Shown here piece by piece: positions 57,050-64,000 of a stretch of DNA of 64,000 bases. This stretch comes from Mycolicibacterium litorale. GTDB lineage: Bacteria > Actinomycetota > Actinomycetes > Mycobacteriales > Mycobacteriaceae. The translations under genes and the position numbers were made by a program. Location: contig NZ_AP023287.1 of assembly GCF_014218295.1 (NCBI RefSeq), positions 2,604,001 through 2,668,000 on the forward strand, written 5' to 3'. The notes below the pieces were generated by a model. The model saw only the letters and a program-made list of their open reading frames with translations, did no database searches and was not told the DNA's origin. Within the stretch, counting starts at the first letter, position 1. Every line of letters begins with the position of its first letter.

Positions 57050-57105
57050 AGGCGCTCCTCGTCACAGCTCGAGTGGTCGGGGTCACACTGGACCTGTTCC
57101 AGTTG

Positions 57106-57111
57106 TACCGT
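57106..57111 (+). promoter_or_regulatory. probable -10 element (TACCGT), start of the AraC gene
   Basis: TACCGT lies 8 nt before GTG 57120. The 70-nt gap to the divergent amidohydrolase also contains a weak palindrome, CTGGACCTGTTCCAG (57088-57102), a possible regulator site. Confidence 0.35.
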
Positions 57112-57119
57112 GCATAGGT

Positions 57120-57959
57120 GTGACCGTCTCTGCGCTATCGGCCAAGGGTTTAGCCGAACCGGCCAACATGTCCGAGCGGGTGATCGACCTGCGCCGCGGT
57201 GGCCGCGCCCTGGCCGGCAGCTACCTGTACGAGGGTGACGGACTGATCACCGGGTGGCACTCCCACGACGTGCACCAGATCGAGTACGCGATCGGCGGCG
57301 TGGTCGAGGTGGAGACCGCGTCGGGGCACTACCTGGTGCCGCCGCAACAGGCGGCGTGGCTGCCGATGGGCCTCGAACACCAGGCCACGATGAACGCCGA
57401 CGTCAGGACCGTCGCCGTGATGTTCGACAGCGCGCTGATCCCCGACGGCGGTGACCGCGCGCGCATCCTGGCGGTCTCGCCGCTGCTGCGGGAGATGATG
57501 ATCTACGCGCTGCGCTGGCCGATCGAACGGGCACACAGCGATCCGGTGTCCGACGCGTTCTTCCAGACCCTGGGCAACCTGGTGATCGAGGCGCTCGACC
57601 ATGAGGCGCCGCTGAGCCTGCCCAGCTCCGAGCACCCGATCGTGGCCGCGGCGATGACCTACACCAAAGAACACCTGCAGTCGGTGACCGCCGAAGAGGT
57701 CAGCCGCGCGGTATCGGTGTCCGAACGCACCCTGCGGCGGCTGTTCTCCGACGAGCTCGGCCTGTCCTGGCGGACCTACCTGTTGCACGCCCGCATGCTG
57801 CGGGCCATGGCGCTGCTCGCCGCACCCGGGCAGTCGGTGCAGGAGACCTCGACGGCGGTGGGTTTCGACAGCCTGAGCTCGTTCACCCGAGCGTTCACCC
57901 AGTTCTGCGGTGAGACGCCGTCGGCGTACCGGCGCAGGGCGGCGACCTCCATGGTCTGA
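57120..57959 (+). CDS. AraC-family transcriptional regulator
   Basis: A 279-residue regulator. The N-terminal half is a cupin-like ligand domain (HSHDVHQIEYAIGGVVEVET, LVPPQQAAWLPMGLEH). The C-terminal half has two helix-turn-helix motifs (VTAEEVSRAVSVSERTLRRLF and QETSTAVGFDSLSSFTRAFTQF). It is divergent from the amidohydrolase and probably controls it and itself. GTG 57120 is chosen from the promoter spacing; ATG 57168 is the conventional alternative. Confidence 0.85.
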   Translation: MTVSALSAKGLAEPANMSERVIDLRRGGRALAGSYLYEGDGLITGWHSHDVHQIEYAIGGVVEVETASGHYLVPPQQAAWLPMGLEHQATMNADVRTVAVMFDSALIPDGGDRARILAVSPLLREMMIYALRWPIERAHSDPVSDAFFQTLGNLVIEALDHEAPLSLPSSEHPIVAAAMTYTKEHLQSVTAEEVSRAVSVSERTLRRLFSDELGLSWRTYLLHARMLRAMALLAAPGQSVQETSTAVGFDSLSSFTRAFTQFCGETPSAYRRRAATSMV

Positions 57960-57973
57960 GCGCCGGGCTCAGA
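57955..57973. terminator. hairpin between convergent genes
   Basis: TCTGAGC and GCTCAGA form a perfect 7-bp stem with a 5-nt loop that covers the stop codons of the AraC gene and the Eis gene. It is a short shared terminator. Confidence 0.5.
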
Positions 57974-59168
57974 ACGCGAAGCCCAACTCCGCGGGCACCT
58001 CGCTGCCGAACGCCCGGTCCATGCGGGAGACGAGCGCGGCATCGTCGGTGCGCAGGCGGTGTGCCGCGGCCAGCGCCGTCGCCCGGTGACCGCCGAGGTA
58101 GAGCGCGCCCAGGGCGTCGAGATCCAGGCAGACGTCGGGTGCCGCCTGCGTCGGCGTGCACACCGCCCGCCCGTCGCGGATCTGCAGTGCGAACCGGCCA
58201 CCGTCGTCGCGGAACCCGTCGCCGACCTCGAGCACGACCGTCAGATCCGCGCCGTAGGTGCGGGCCTGCAACGCCGCGGGGACATCCATCAGGCGCAGCC
58301 ACAGATCGTCGGTGGCGGCGGTGGTGCGTACCAGCCGGGCGTCGGTGAGCAGATACGGCAACGGGTCGTCCGGATGCGTGGCGATCTCGATGCGCTCCAT
58401 CAGGTCCATCCCGCACAGTGCCCGCCACAGCGCGATGTGCGCCGCGGGTGTGACGGCCGTCAGCTCCACCACGCGGATATGCCTCGGCCCCGAACCGTGC
58501 GTCCGGTACAGCACGTACCCGTCGGCATGCAGGAGGGCGAACAGCGCGCTGCCGCCCGCCCGGTCGTCGTCGCGGTCGGCCAGCAGGTCGTCCCACAGCG
58601 CCTTGGGCCGGACCAGTCCGCCCGGCGTATTCGCGCGCCAGCGGTCGTAGTGGGCGGCGAACTCGTCGAGGTGCTCGCCCGGCGTCACGATCCGCACGCC
58701 GCCGGGGTCGGGTGCGTCGGCGCGGAAGCGGGCCCACCGCCGGTCGACCGCCCACTCGAGCGACACCGTCGCCGGACCGTAGCCGAACCGTCCGTAGATA
58801 CCGCCCTCGCTGGCCGTCAGCGCGGCGATCGGGTATTGCGCGGCGGCGATCCGGTCGTGCAGTTCGGTGAACATCATCCGCAGCAGACCGCGCCTGCGGT
58901 GTGTCGGTGCCACCGATACCCAGCTGATGCCCGCGACGGGCACGACCACGCCGCCGGGCACGGTGAGCTGCAGATCGAGGTAGAAGGACTGGCCCACCAC
59001 GTCCGGTCCGTCGGTGACGACGAGTGCGGCGCCGTTGGGGATCATGGTCCGCCACGCCGCCATGGCGGCCGGGTCAACGAGCTGACCGAAATTGGTGGCG
59101 TCCAGGCGCCGCATGAGCGGCCAATCGCCCTCGGACACCGACCGCAGTTCCAGCCCCGAAGCGCTCAC
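57969..59168 (-). CDS. eis: Eis-type GNAT N-acetyltransferase
   Basis: A 399-residue protein of the Eis family: two GNAT-like domains plus a sterol-carrier-like C-terminal domain. The acetyl-CoA loop is VAPTHRRRGLLRMM (about 86-99), ALTASEGGIYGRFGYG the family block, and the chain ends in GFAF, matching the role of Eis's C-terminal carboxylate. Eis acetylates several amines of aminoglycosides such as kanamycin. GTG 59168 gives the standard ~400-residue length. Confidence 0.85.
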   Translation of the reverse strand: MSASGLELRSVSEGDWPLMRRLDATNFGQLVDPAAMAAWRTMIPNGAALVVTDGPDVVGQSFYLDLQLTVPGGVVVPVAGISWVSVAPTHRRRGLLRMMFTELHDRIAAAQYPIAALTASEGGIYGRFGYGPATVSLEWAVDRRWARFRADAPDPGGVRIVTPGEHLDEFAAHYDRWRANTPGGLVRPKALWDDLLADRDDDRAGGSALFALLHADGYVLYRTHGSGPRHIRVVELTAVTPAAHIALWRALCGMDLMERIEIATHPDDPLPYLLTDARLVRTTAATDDLWLRLMDVPAALQARTYGADLTVVLEVGDGFRDDGGRFALQIRDGRAVCTPTQAAPDVCLDLDALGALYLGGHRATALAAAHRLRTDDAALVSRMDRAFGSEVPAELGFAF

Positions 59169-59232
59169 GGGCCCCGACCTTGCCACAGCGGCGTCGTGCC
59201 TCGCACCCGATTTATCCGCCACTGCCGGGTCG

Positions 59233-59238
59233 TATGCT
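59233..59238 (+). promoter_or_regulatory. probable -10 element (TATGCT), leaderless start of the PLP decarboxylase
   Basis: TATGCT ends 6 nt before GTG 59245. It sets that start for the decarboxylase, and also lies only 65 nt upstream of the divergent Eis start. Confidence 0.5.
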
Positions 59239-59244
59239 GCGGAG

Positions 59245-60621
59245 GTGCCCGATCGCACCGCCGCCCTGCAGGCCGCCGTCCGGCACGCCGAGACCTACCT
59301 GAGCGGGCTGGACGAGCGACCGGTCGCGGCGCGCGCCACCGCCCCCGACCTCGTGGAACGGCTGGGCGGTCCGCTGCCCGAGCACGGTGTGGATCCGGTG
59401 CGGGTGATCGACGACCTCGCGGTCGGCGTCGATCCCGGCCTCGTCGCCAGCGCCGGGCCGCGGCATTTCGGTTTCGTGGTCGGCGGGGCCCTGCCCGCGG
59501 CGCTCGCCGCGGACTGGCTGGTGTCGGCGTGGGATCAGTGCGCGGCCTTCCATGCGTTGTCGCCGGCCGGCTCGGCGATCGAGGAGATCACGTCCCGGTG
59601 GGTGCTCGATCTGCTGGGGCTGCCCGCGGGCGCCAGCGTCGGCTTCGTCACCGGCGGCCAGGGCGCCAACACCACGTGTCTGGCCGCCGCACGCCACGCG
59701 GTCCTGGCCGGTGCCGGGTGGGACGTCGAACGCGACGGCCTCATCGGCGCTCCCCCGTTGCGGGTGCTGTGCGGCGAGCAGGCACACGCCACGATTCACA
59801 CCGCGCTGCGCCTGCTCGGCCTCGGCTCAGGCACGGCGGTCTCGATCCCCGCCGACGCGCAGGGCCGGATGGATCCCGACGCGCTGCGCGACGCCCTGGC
59901 CACCGGAAGCGGTCCGGCGATCGTGTGCGCTCAGGCGGGGAACGTGGCCACCGGCGCGTTCGACGCGTTCGACCCGATCGCCGACGCGTGCGCGGCGCAC
60001 GGGGCGTGGCTGCACGTCGACGGCGCGTTCGGACTGTGGGCGGCGGCCGCCCCGGCGACGCGGCATCTCACCCGTGGAGTGGACCGGGCCGATTCCTGGG
60101 CGGTCGATGCGCACAAGTGGCTGAACGTCCCCTACGACTGCGCGGCGGCGATCGTCGCGCATCCGGACGCGCACCGGGCCGCCATGAGCCTGGCCGGTCC
60201 GTATCTGGTGGCCGATCCCGGACAGCGCGACAACACCACCTACGTGCCGGAGAGCTCCCGCCGCGCCCGGGCGGTCCCGGTCTACGCCGCGATCCGCTCA
60301 CTCGGCCGCGCCGGAGTGGCCGAGATGATCGAGCGCAACTGCGCCCAGGCCCGCCGGATGGCCGGCCACCTCGCCGCCATCCCGGGCGTCACGGTGCTCA
60401 ACGACGTGGTGCTCAACCAGGTGCTCGTCGCGCTGCCCGGCGGCGACGACGCCAATCGCGCCGCGGTCGCCGCCGTCCAGCGCGACGCCACCTGCTGGCT
60501 CGGCGGCACCACCTGGCAGGGCGCGCACGTGCTGCGGATCAGCATCTCGAACTGGGCGACGACCGACGAGGACATCGACCGTTCGGCCGCGGCGATCACC
60601 GCCGCGGTGCGGCGTGACTAG
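59245..60621 (+). CDS. group II PLP-dependent amino-acid decarboxylase
   Basis: A 458-residue aspartate-aminotransferase-fold decarboxylase. FVTGGQGANTTCLAAARHA binds PLP phosphate, HVDGAFGLW supplies the Asp that contacts the pyridine nitrogen, and DSWAVDAHKWLNVPYDC carries the PLP lysine, Lys291. Group II members decarboxylate Glu, Tyr, Trp, Phe or His; this one's substrate is not predictable. The last seven codons belong to the first unit of the 25-bp tandem repeat. A PLP-dependent deacetylase or aldolase of similar fold cannot be excluded. Confidence 0.83.
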   Translation: MPDRTAALQAAVRHAETYLSGLDERPVAARATAPDLVERLGGPLPEHGVDPVRVIDDLAVGVDPGLVASAGPRHFGFVVGGALPAALAADWLVSAWDQCAAFHALSPAGSAIEEITSRWVLDLLGLPAGASVGFVTGGQGANTTCLAAARHAVLAGAGWDVERDGLIGAPPLRVLCGEQAHATIHTALRLLGLGSGTAVSIPADAQGRMDPDALRDALATGSGPAIVCAQAGNVATGAFDAFDPIADACAAHGAWLHVDGAFGLWAAAAPATRHLTRGVDRADSWAVDAHKWLNVPYDCAAAIVAHPDAHRAAMSLAGPYLVADPGQRDNTTYVPESSRRARAVPVYAAIRSLGRAGVAEMIERNCAQARRMAGHLAAIPGVTVLNDVVLNQVLVALPGGDDANRAAVAAVQRDATCWLGGTTWQGAHVLRISISNWATTDEDIDRSAAAITAAVRRD

Positions 60622-60714
60622 CCGGGCCGCGGTGCGGCGTGACTAGCCGGGCCGCGGTGCGGCGTGACTAGCCGGGCCGCGGTGCGGCGTGACTAGCCGG
60701 GCCGCGGTGCGGCG
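60601..60714. repeat. 25-bp tandem repeat (four full copies plus 14 bp)
   Basis: Four identical 25-bp units (starting at 60601, 60626, 60651 and 60676) and a 14-bp partial copy fill the gap between two convergent genes. Each unit contains the last codons and stop of the decarboxylase, GCGGTGCGGCGTGACTAG. It therefore duplicates the gene's 3' end; only the first copy is in frame with it. The array ends right at the stop of the exported protein. Confidence 0.95.
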
Positions 60715-61230
60715 CTAGATCGCGACCACGAAGTCGGTGGTGTAGAACTCCGCCGGCAACTGCGAATTGGGTTGCGGGCGTTCGATGGACAGCCACGTGC
60801 CGGTCGCACCCGGCATGACGGGGCTGGACAGCGTGATCACACCGGCGCCGACTCCGTCGGTGTGCAGTGCCCCGACCGCGGTGCCGGGCGCGCCAGGCCC
60901 GCAGCCGGCCGCCGACGTCCTCGGCACCTGGATCAGGCGCACCTCGTAGAACGTATTCGGTTTGGCCAGCGCCATCTGCACGTCGGCACTGACCTGGCCC
61001 GAACCCCTGCCGCGCACGGTCGCGGTGGCCCGCGCCATGCCGGCCGAGTCGTAGTACTGGCGGACGCTGTAGTCGCAGCGTCGCAGGGCACTGCTGAACG
61101 GCAGGAAGGTGCCGCCGGACTCGGCGGCGGCGACGGGGGCCGCCGCGACGCCGACTCCCACCGGCGTGAGAGGGGCGGCGACAAGCGCCGTTGCGGCGAG
61201 CAGCGCGGCGAATGGTGACGGGGCGGACAT
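60715..61230 (-). CDS. exported protein of unknown function
   Basis: A 171-residue exported protein. A signal peptide (SAPSPFAALLAATALVAAPL and following Ala-rich run) is followed by a beta-rich mature part with a Cys pair (ALRRCDYSVRQYYD and SAAGCGPGAPG), plausibly a disulfide. I do not recognise a family. ATG 61230 has AGGGAG 6 nt upstream, so the longer frame from 61302 is not used. Convergent with the PLP decarboxylase across the tandem repeat. Confidence 0.72.
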   Translation of the reverse strand: MSAPSPFAALLAATALVAAPLTPVGVGVAAAPVAAAESGGTFLPFSSALRRCDYSVRQYYDSAGMARATATVRGRGSGQVSADVQMALAKPNTFYEVRLIQVPRTSAAGCGPGAPGTAVGALHTDGVGAGVITLSSPVMPGATGTWLSIERPQPNSQLPAEFYTTDFVVAI

Positions 61231-61413
61231 GGTGCTCCCTTCGGCCGTGGCGACCAGATCGCCGGCGGTGCTGACCGGCGTCATCCCAGCCAAGCACGGC
61301 ACCGGCCGAAAAGGGCGCGTAAGCGCCGAATATCCTCACAGGGGAACCGGGCTCGGCGGGCCCACCACGAATCCGTCAGCGACATACCGTCTTCAAAGGA
61401 GTGGACTGCACCG

Positions 61414-62307
61414 ATGGCGAATCAACAGCAAACGGACAAGCTGGCGGCGGGCAAGGGCTTCATCGCCGCGCTCGACCAGAGCGGTGGCTCGACGCCGAAA
61501 GCGTTGCGCCTGTACGGCGTCGAGGAGAACGAGTACTCCTCGGAAACCGAGATGTTCGATCTGATCCACAAGATGCGGTCGCGGATCATCACGTCTCCGG
61601 TGTTCACCGGTGACCGGGTTCTGGGCGCGATCCTGTTCGAGCAGACCATGGACCGCGAGATCGAGGGCAAGCCGTCGGCGGCCTACCTCTGGGAGGACAA
61701 GGGTGTGGTCCCCTTCCTCAAGATCGACAAGGGCCTGGCCGAGGCGTCCGATGACGTCCAGCTGATGAAGCCGATGCCGCAACTCGACGAGCTGCTCAAG
61801 CGCGGTGTCGACAACGGCATCTTCGGCACCAAGGAGCGCTCGGTCATCGGCGGGGCGAACGCCAAGGGCATCGCCGCGGTGGTGGCCCAGCAGTTCGAGA
61901 TCGCCCAGCAGGTGCTGTCGCACGGGCTGGTCCCCATCATCGAACCCGAGGTCACCATCTCGATCGACGACAAGGCCGAGGCCGAGGACATCCTGCGCGA
62001 CGAGATCGTCAAGAACCTCGAGGCCATCGGAAGCGGACAGCAGGTGATGCTCAAGCTCACCCTGCCGTCGACGGCCAACCACTACAAGCCGCTGGTCGAC
62101 CACGACAAGGTGCTGCGCGTGGTGGCCCTGTCCGGGGGCTACTCCCGCGACGAGGCCAACACGAAGCTGGCCCAGAACACCGGTGTCATCGCCAGCTTCA
62201 GCCGGGCGCTCACCGAGGGGCTGTCGGCGCAGCAGTCCGACGACGAGTTCAACGCCACGCTCGACGCCGCGATCCAGGGCATCTACGAGGCCTCGATCGC
62301 CGGCTGA
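61414..62307 (+). CDS. fructose-bisphosphate aldolase class I
   Basis: A 297-residue class I (Schiff-base) aldolase. It has GFIAALDQSGGSTPKAL, a hallmark of the class with the substrate-binding Lys, VVPFLKIDKGL, PIIEPEV, and VMLKLTLPS with the presumed Schiff-base Lys. It splits fructose-1,6-bisphosphate into triose phosphates in glycolysis. AAGGAG is 12 nt upstream of ATG 61414, a little far. A terminator hairpin follows at 62319. Confidence 0.9.
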   Translation: MANQQQTDKLAAGKGFIAALDQSGGSTPKALRLYGVEENEYSSETEMFDLIHKMRSRIITSPVFTGDRVLGAILFEQTMDREIEGKPSAAYLWEDKGVVPFLKIDKGLAEASDDVQLMKPMPQLDELLKRGVDNGIFGTKERSVIGGANAKGIAAVVAQQFEIAQQVLSHGLVPIIEPEVTISIDDKAEAEDILRDEIVKNLEAIGSGQQVMLKLTLPSTANHYKPLVDHDKVLRVVALSGGYSRDEANTKLAQNTGVIASFSRALTEGLSAQQSDDEFNATLDAAIQGIYEASIAG

Positions 62308-62318
62308 CCGGTTCCGCG

Positions 62319-62349
62319 GTGCGCCGGGTTGCCAGTCGGCCCGGCGCAC
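62319..62349 (+). terminator. terminator hairpin after the aldolase
   Basis: GTGCGCCGGG (62319-62328) and CCCGGCGCAC (62340-62349) form a perfect 10-bp stem with an 11-nt loop, 12 nt after the aldolase stop and 18 nt before the amidase ATG. Confidence 0.6.
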
Positions 62350-62366
62350 TGCAGGCTAGCCGGGCT

Positions 62367-63836
62367 ATGGACACCCACTCAGCCTTCGACCTGGCCGGCG
62401 TCGACGCGATCGGTCAGGCGCAGCTCGTCGCCTCCGGCGAGGTCACCGCGACCGAACTGCTCGACGCCGCGCTCACCCGCCTGGAAGCGGCCCCGGGGCT
62501 CAACGCGGTCGTTCACGAACTGTTCGACCGCGGTCGCGAGCAGGCCGCCGCTCTGGACGCCTCCGGGCGGCTGCGCGGCGGCGGCTGCGGACCGCTGGCC
62601 GGGGTGCCGTTCCTGCTGAAGGATCTCGGCGCCTCGGTGGGCGGCGCGCCCGAATCGATGGGGTCGCGGGCACTGCGCACCCGCATCGCCCCGCAGAACG
62701 CGTGGATCGTCGACCGGTACCTGTCGGCGGGCCTGGTGGTGTTCGGCAAGACCAACACCCCGGAGTGGGGCAACCACTGCACGACCGAGCCGTCGCTGTT
62801 CGGCCGTACGGCCAACCCGTGGTCACCGGATGTCACCCCGGGCGGATCGAGTGGCGGATCGGCCGCCGCCGTCGCCGCCGGTGTGGTGCCCGCGGCGTCC
62901 GGCGGTGACGGCACCGGATCGATCCGCGTTCCTGCGTCCTGCTGCGGTCTGGTGGGGCTCAAGCCCCGACGGGCACGCACCTCGTTCGCGCCGTCCGGGC
63001 ATCTGCTGGAGGGGCTGGCGGTCGAGCACGCACTGACCCGCACCGTCCGCGACAGCGCGGCACTTCTCGACGCGGTGACCGGCCCCGATCCCGGCGACCC
63101 CTACAGCGCACCGCCGCCGCCCCACCCCTACCTGCAGGCGATCACGCAGCAGCCCGCGCCGCAGCGCATCGCGATATCGACCGGTTCACCGTTCCCGGGA
63201 CCAGCCACCGATCCCGAGGTCGTCGCGGCGGTCGAGGCGGCCGGCCGCATGCTCGTCGACCTCGGTCACCGCGTCGAAACCGCAGCCCCGGCCATCGACG
63301 CCGACGCGGTCGCCGATGCGATCGCCGTGCTGCACAACGTCAGCAACGCCCAGCTCCACGATCTGGCCAGCGCTCATCTGGGACGGCCGCCGGCCGAGGA
63401 CGAGTTCGAAGCCAGCACCTGGGTGATGGTGCGCGAGGGGTTCACGACCACCGGGGTGCGCTACGCCGGGGCGATCGAGACCGTGCACGCCCAGACCCGG
63501 CGGTTCGTCGCCGGCATGTCGGCCCACGACGTCCTGCTGGCACCGACCCTGCTCACTCCCCCGCCGCCGTACGGACTGCTCGACCAACCGCGGGGCACCA
63601 CTCGGGCGTTCTTCGACGTCGAGTTCGCCACCACCGGCTGGACGTCGCTGGCCAACGTCACCGGTTGGCCGGCGATCTCGCTGCCGCTCGGCACGACAGC
63701 GGCGGGACTGCCGATCGGTGTGCAGTTGATGGCGCCCGAGGAGACGGTGCTGCTGCAGCTGGCGACGCAGCTCGAAGTGGCGATGCCGTGGGCCGGCCGC
63801 CGCCCCGCCGGATGGGTCGGCCCCCCGGCGCGGTGA
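62367..63836 (+). CDS. amidase (amidase-signature family)
   Basis: A 489-residue amidase. The Ser-cisSer-Lys triad is present: Lys85 (FLLKDLG), the GGSSGGS motif at 159-165 with the cis-Ser, and the nucleophile Ser185 in GGDGTGSIRVPAS. These enzymes hydrolyse amides or amide-like bonds; the natural substrate is unknown. ATG 62367 is used; the longer frame from 62319 crosses the aldolase terminator. The following gene on the same strand starts 46 nt later. Confidence 0.88.
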   Translation: MDTHSAFDLAGVDAIGQAQLVASGEVTATELLDAALTRLEAAPGLNAVVHELFDRGREQAAALDASGRLRGGGCGPLAGVPFLLKDLGASVGGAPESMGSRALRTRIAPQNAWIVDRYLSAGLVVFGKTNTPEWGNHCTTEPSLFGRTANPWSPDVTPGGSSGGSAAAVAAGVVPAASGGDGTGSIRVPASCCGLVGLKPRRARTSFAPSGHLLEGLAVEHALTRTVRDSAALLDAVTGPDPGDPYSAPPPPHPYLQAITQQPAPQRIAISTGSPFPGPATDPEVVAAVEAAGRMLVDLGHRVETAAPAIDADAVADAIAVLHNVSNAQLHDLASAHLGRPPAEDEFEASTWVMVREGFTTTGVRYAGAIETVHAQTRRFVAGMSAHDVLLAPTLLTPPPPYGLLDQPRGTTRAFFDVEFATTGWTSLANVTGWPAISLPLGTTAAGLPIGVQLMAPEETVLLQLATQLEVAMPWAGRRPAGWVGPPAR

Positions 63837-63882
63837 GCCGGAGCGCGCCGAGCGTCCTCGGTGACGTGCGACACTGCTGCGC

Positions 63883-64000
63883 ATGACGCCGCCCATCGCC
63901 CGTCCGAAACTCGAGGGCAACATCGCCGTCACCGAGAACCGCCAGATCGGCTTCGCCGAATTCGGTCACCCGCAGGGCCGGGCGGTCTTCTGGTTGCACG
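63883..64000 (+). CDS. alpha/beta hydrolase, N-terminal fragment
   Basis: An open frame from ATG 63883 runs off the end of the window after 39 codons. It reads NIAVTENRQIGFAEFGHPQG and then AVFWLH, the usual start of mycobacterial alpha/beta hydrolases, where the HG oxyanion motif would follow. The rest lies outside the window. Confidence 0.65.
   Translation, partial: MTPPIARPKLEGNIAVTENRQIGFAEFGHPQGRAVFWLH

Noticed and set aside
57088..57102. CTGGACCTGTTCCAG between the amidohydrolase and AraC genes
   Set aside because: Five-base arms only; mentioned with the promoter but not enough for an operator call.

Overview
The window reads as chromosome from a rapidly growing mycobacterium (Mycolicibacterium-like). 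It is very GC-rich with dense genes and many GTG starts. It carries mycobacterial hallmark genes: furA-katG with a leaderless furA, an Eis-type acetyltransferase, a RipD-like NlpC/P60 protein without catalytic residues, an Rv0910-type SRPBCC protein and an MSMEG_6728-family protein. Many starts sit 6-8 nt after a TANNNT hexamer, the layout of leaderless mycobacterial transcripts. I saw no rRNA, tRNA, CRISPR array, prophage or insertion sequence. The species is inferred, not proven.

Layout. 1-4.5 kb: end of a drug-efflux MFS pump, a DHFR/RibD-like reductase, an orphan PIN protein, three SRPBCC proteins and an APH-type kinase. 4.5-8.4 kb: small conserved protein, methyltransferase, FKBP lipoprotein, flavin-type oxidase, and an acetamidase/formamidase-SDR pair. 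8.4-9.4 kb: a ParD-like antitoxin and zeta toxin behind two palindromes. 9.5-10.3 kb: a shortened haem-peroxidase-like protein. 10.4-16.5 kb: an ornithine-decarboxylase-like PLP enzyme with a membrane protein, divergent from a giant LuxR ATPase regulator that is followed by a sugar transporter. 16.6-21.2 kb: a frameshifted small exported protein, a rifampicin-monooxygenase-like gene behind a rifamycin-associated element, aldo/keto reductase, S4 protein, a broken DinB/MDMPI gene and an enoyl-CoA hydratase.

21.2-34.2 kb: a radical-SAM SPL-family protein, an acyl-CoA ligase, a DUF808 protein, a TetR-DUF1214-sulfotransferase operon, an exported DUF4185 protein with acidic repeats, the RipD-like protein, a true SplB-like protein, a medium-chain reductase and a MOSC protein. 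34.2-42.6 kb: membrane proteins, an aldehyde dehydrogenase, a carboxyltransferase with an Rv0910-like protein, furA-katG and an APH(6)-like kinase. 42.6-50.4 kb: SGNH hydrolase, acyltransferase-3, M15 peptidase, a translationally coupled RsbU-like phosphatase/histidine kinase/response regulator operon, an alpha/beta hydrolase and an ArsR-SRPBCC fusion regulator. 50.7-64 kb: NlpC/P60 protein, phosphodiesterase-like enzyme, an endonuclease-V-like protein, YaaA, a PhyH oxygenase, hydrolases, a divergent amidohydrolase/AraC pair, Eis, a PLP decarboxylase, a 25-bp tandem repeat, an exported protein, class I aldolase, an amidase and the start of another hydrolase.

Themes. Intrinsic drug tolerance is represented by the efflux pump, two kinases, rox and eis. 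Oxidative and DNA stress is represented by furA-katG, YaaA, the endonuclease-V-like protein and SplB. Cell-envelope functions are represented by the NlpC/P60, M15, acyltransferase and DUF4185 proteins. The strongest regulatory signals are the rifamycin-associated element at 16947-16965, the double palindrome in front of the toxin-antitoxin pair, and the paired palindromes in front of the ArsR fusion.
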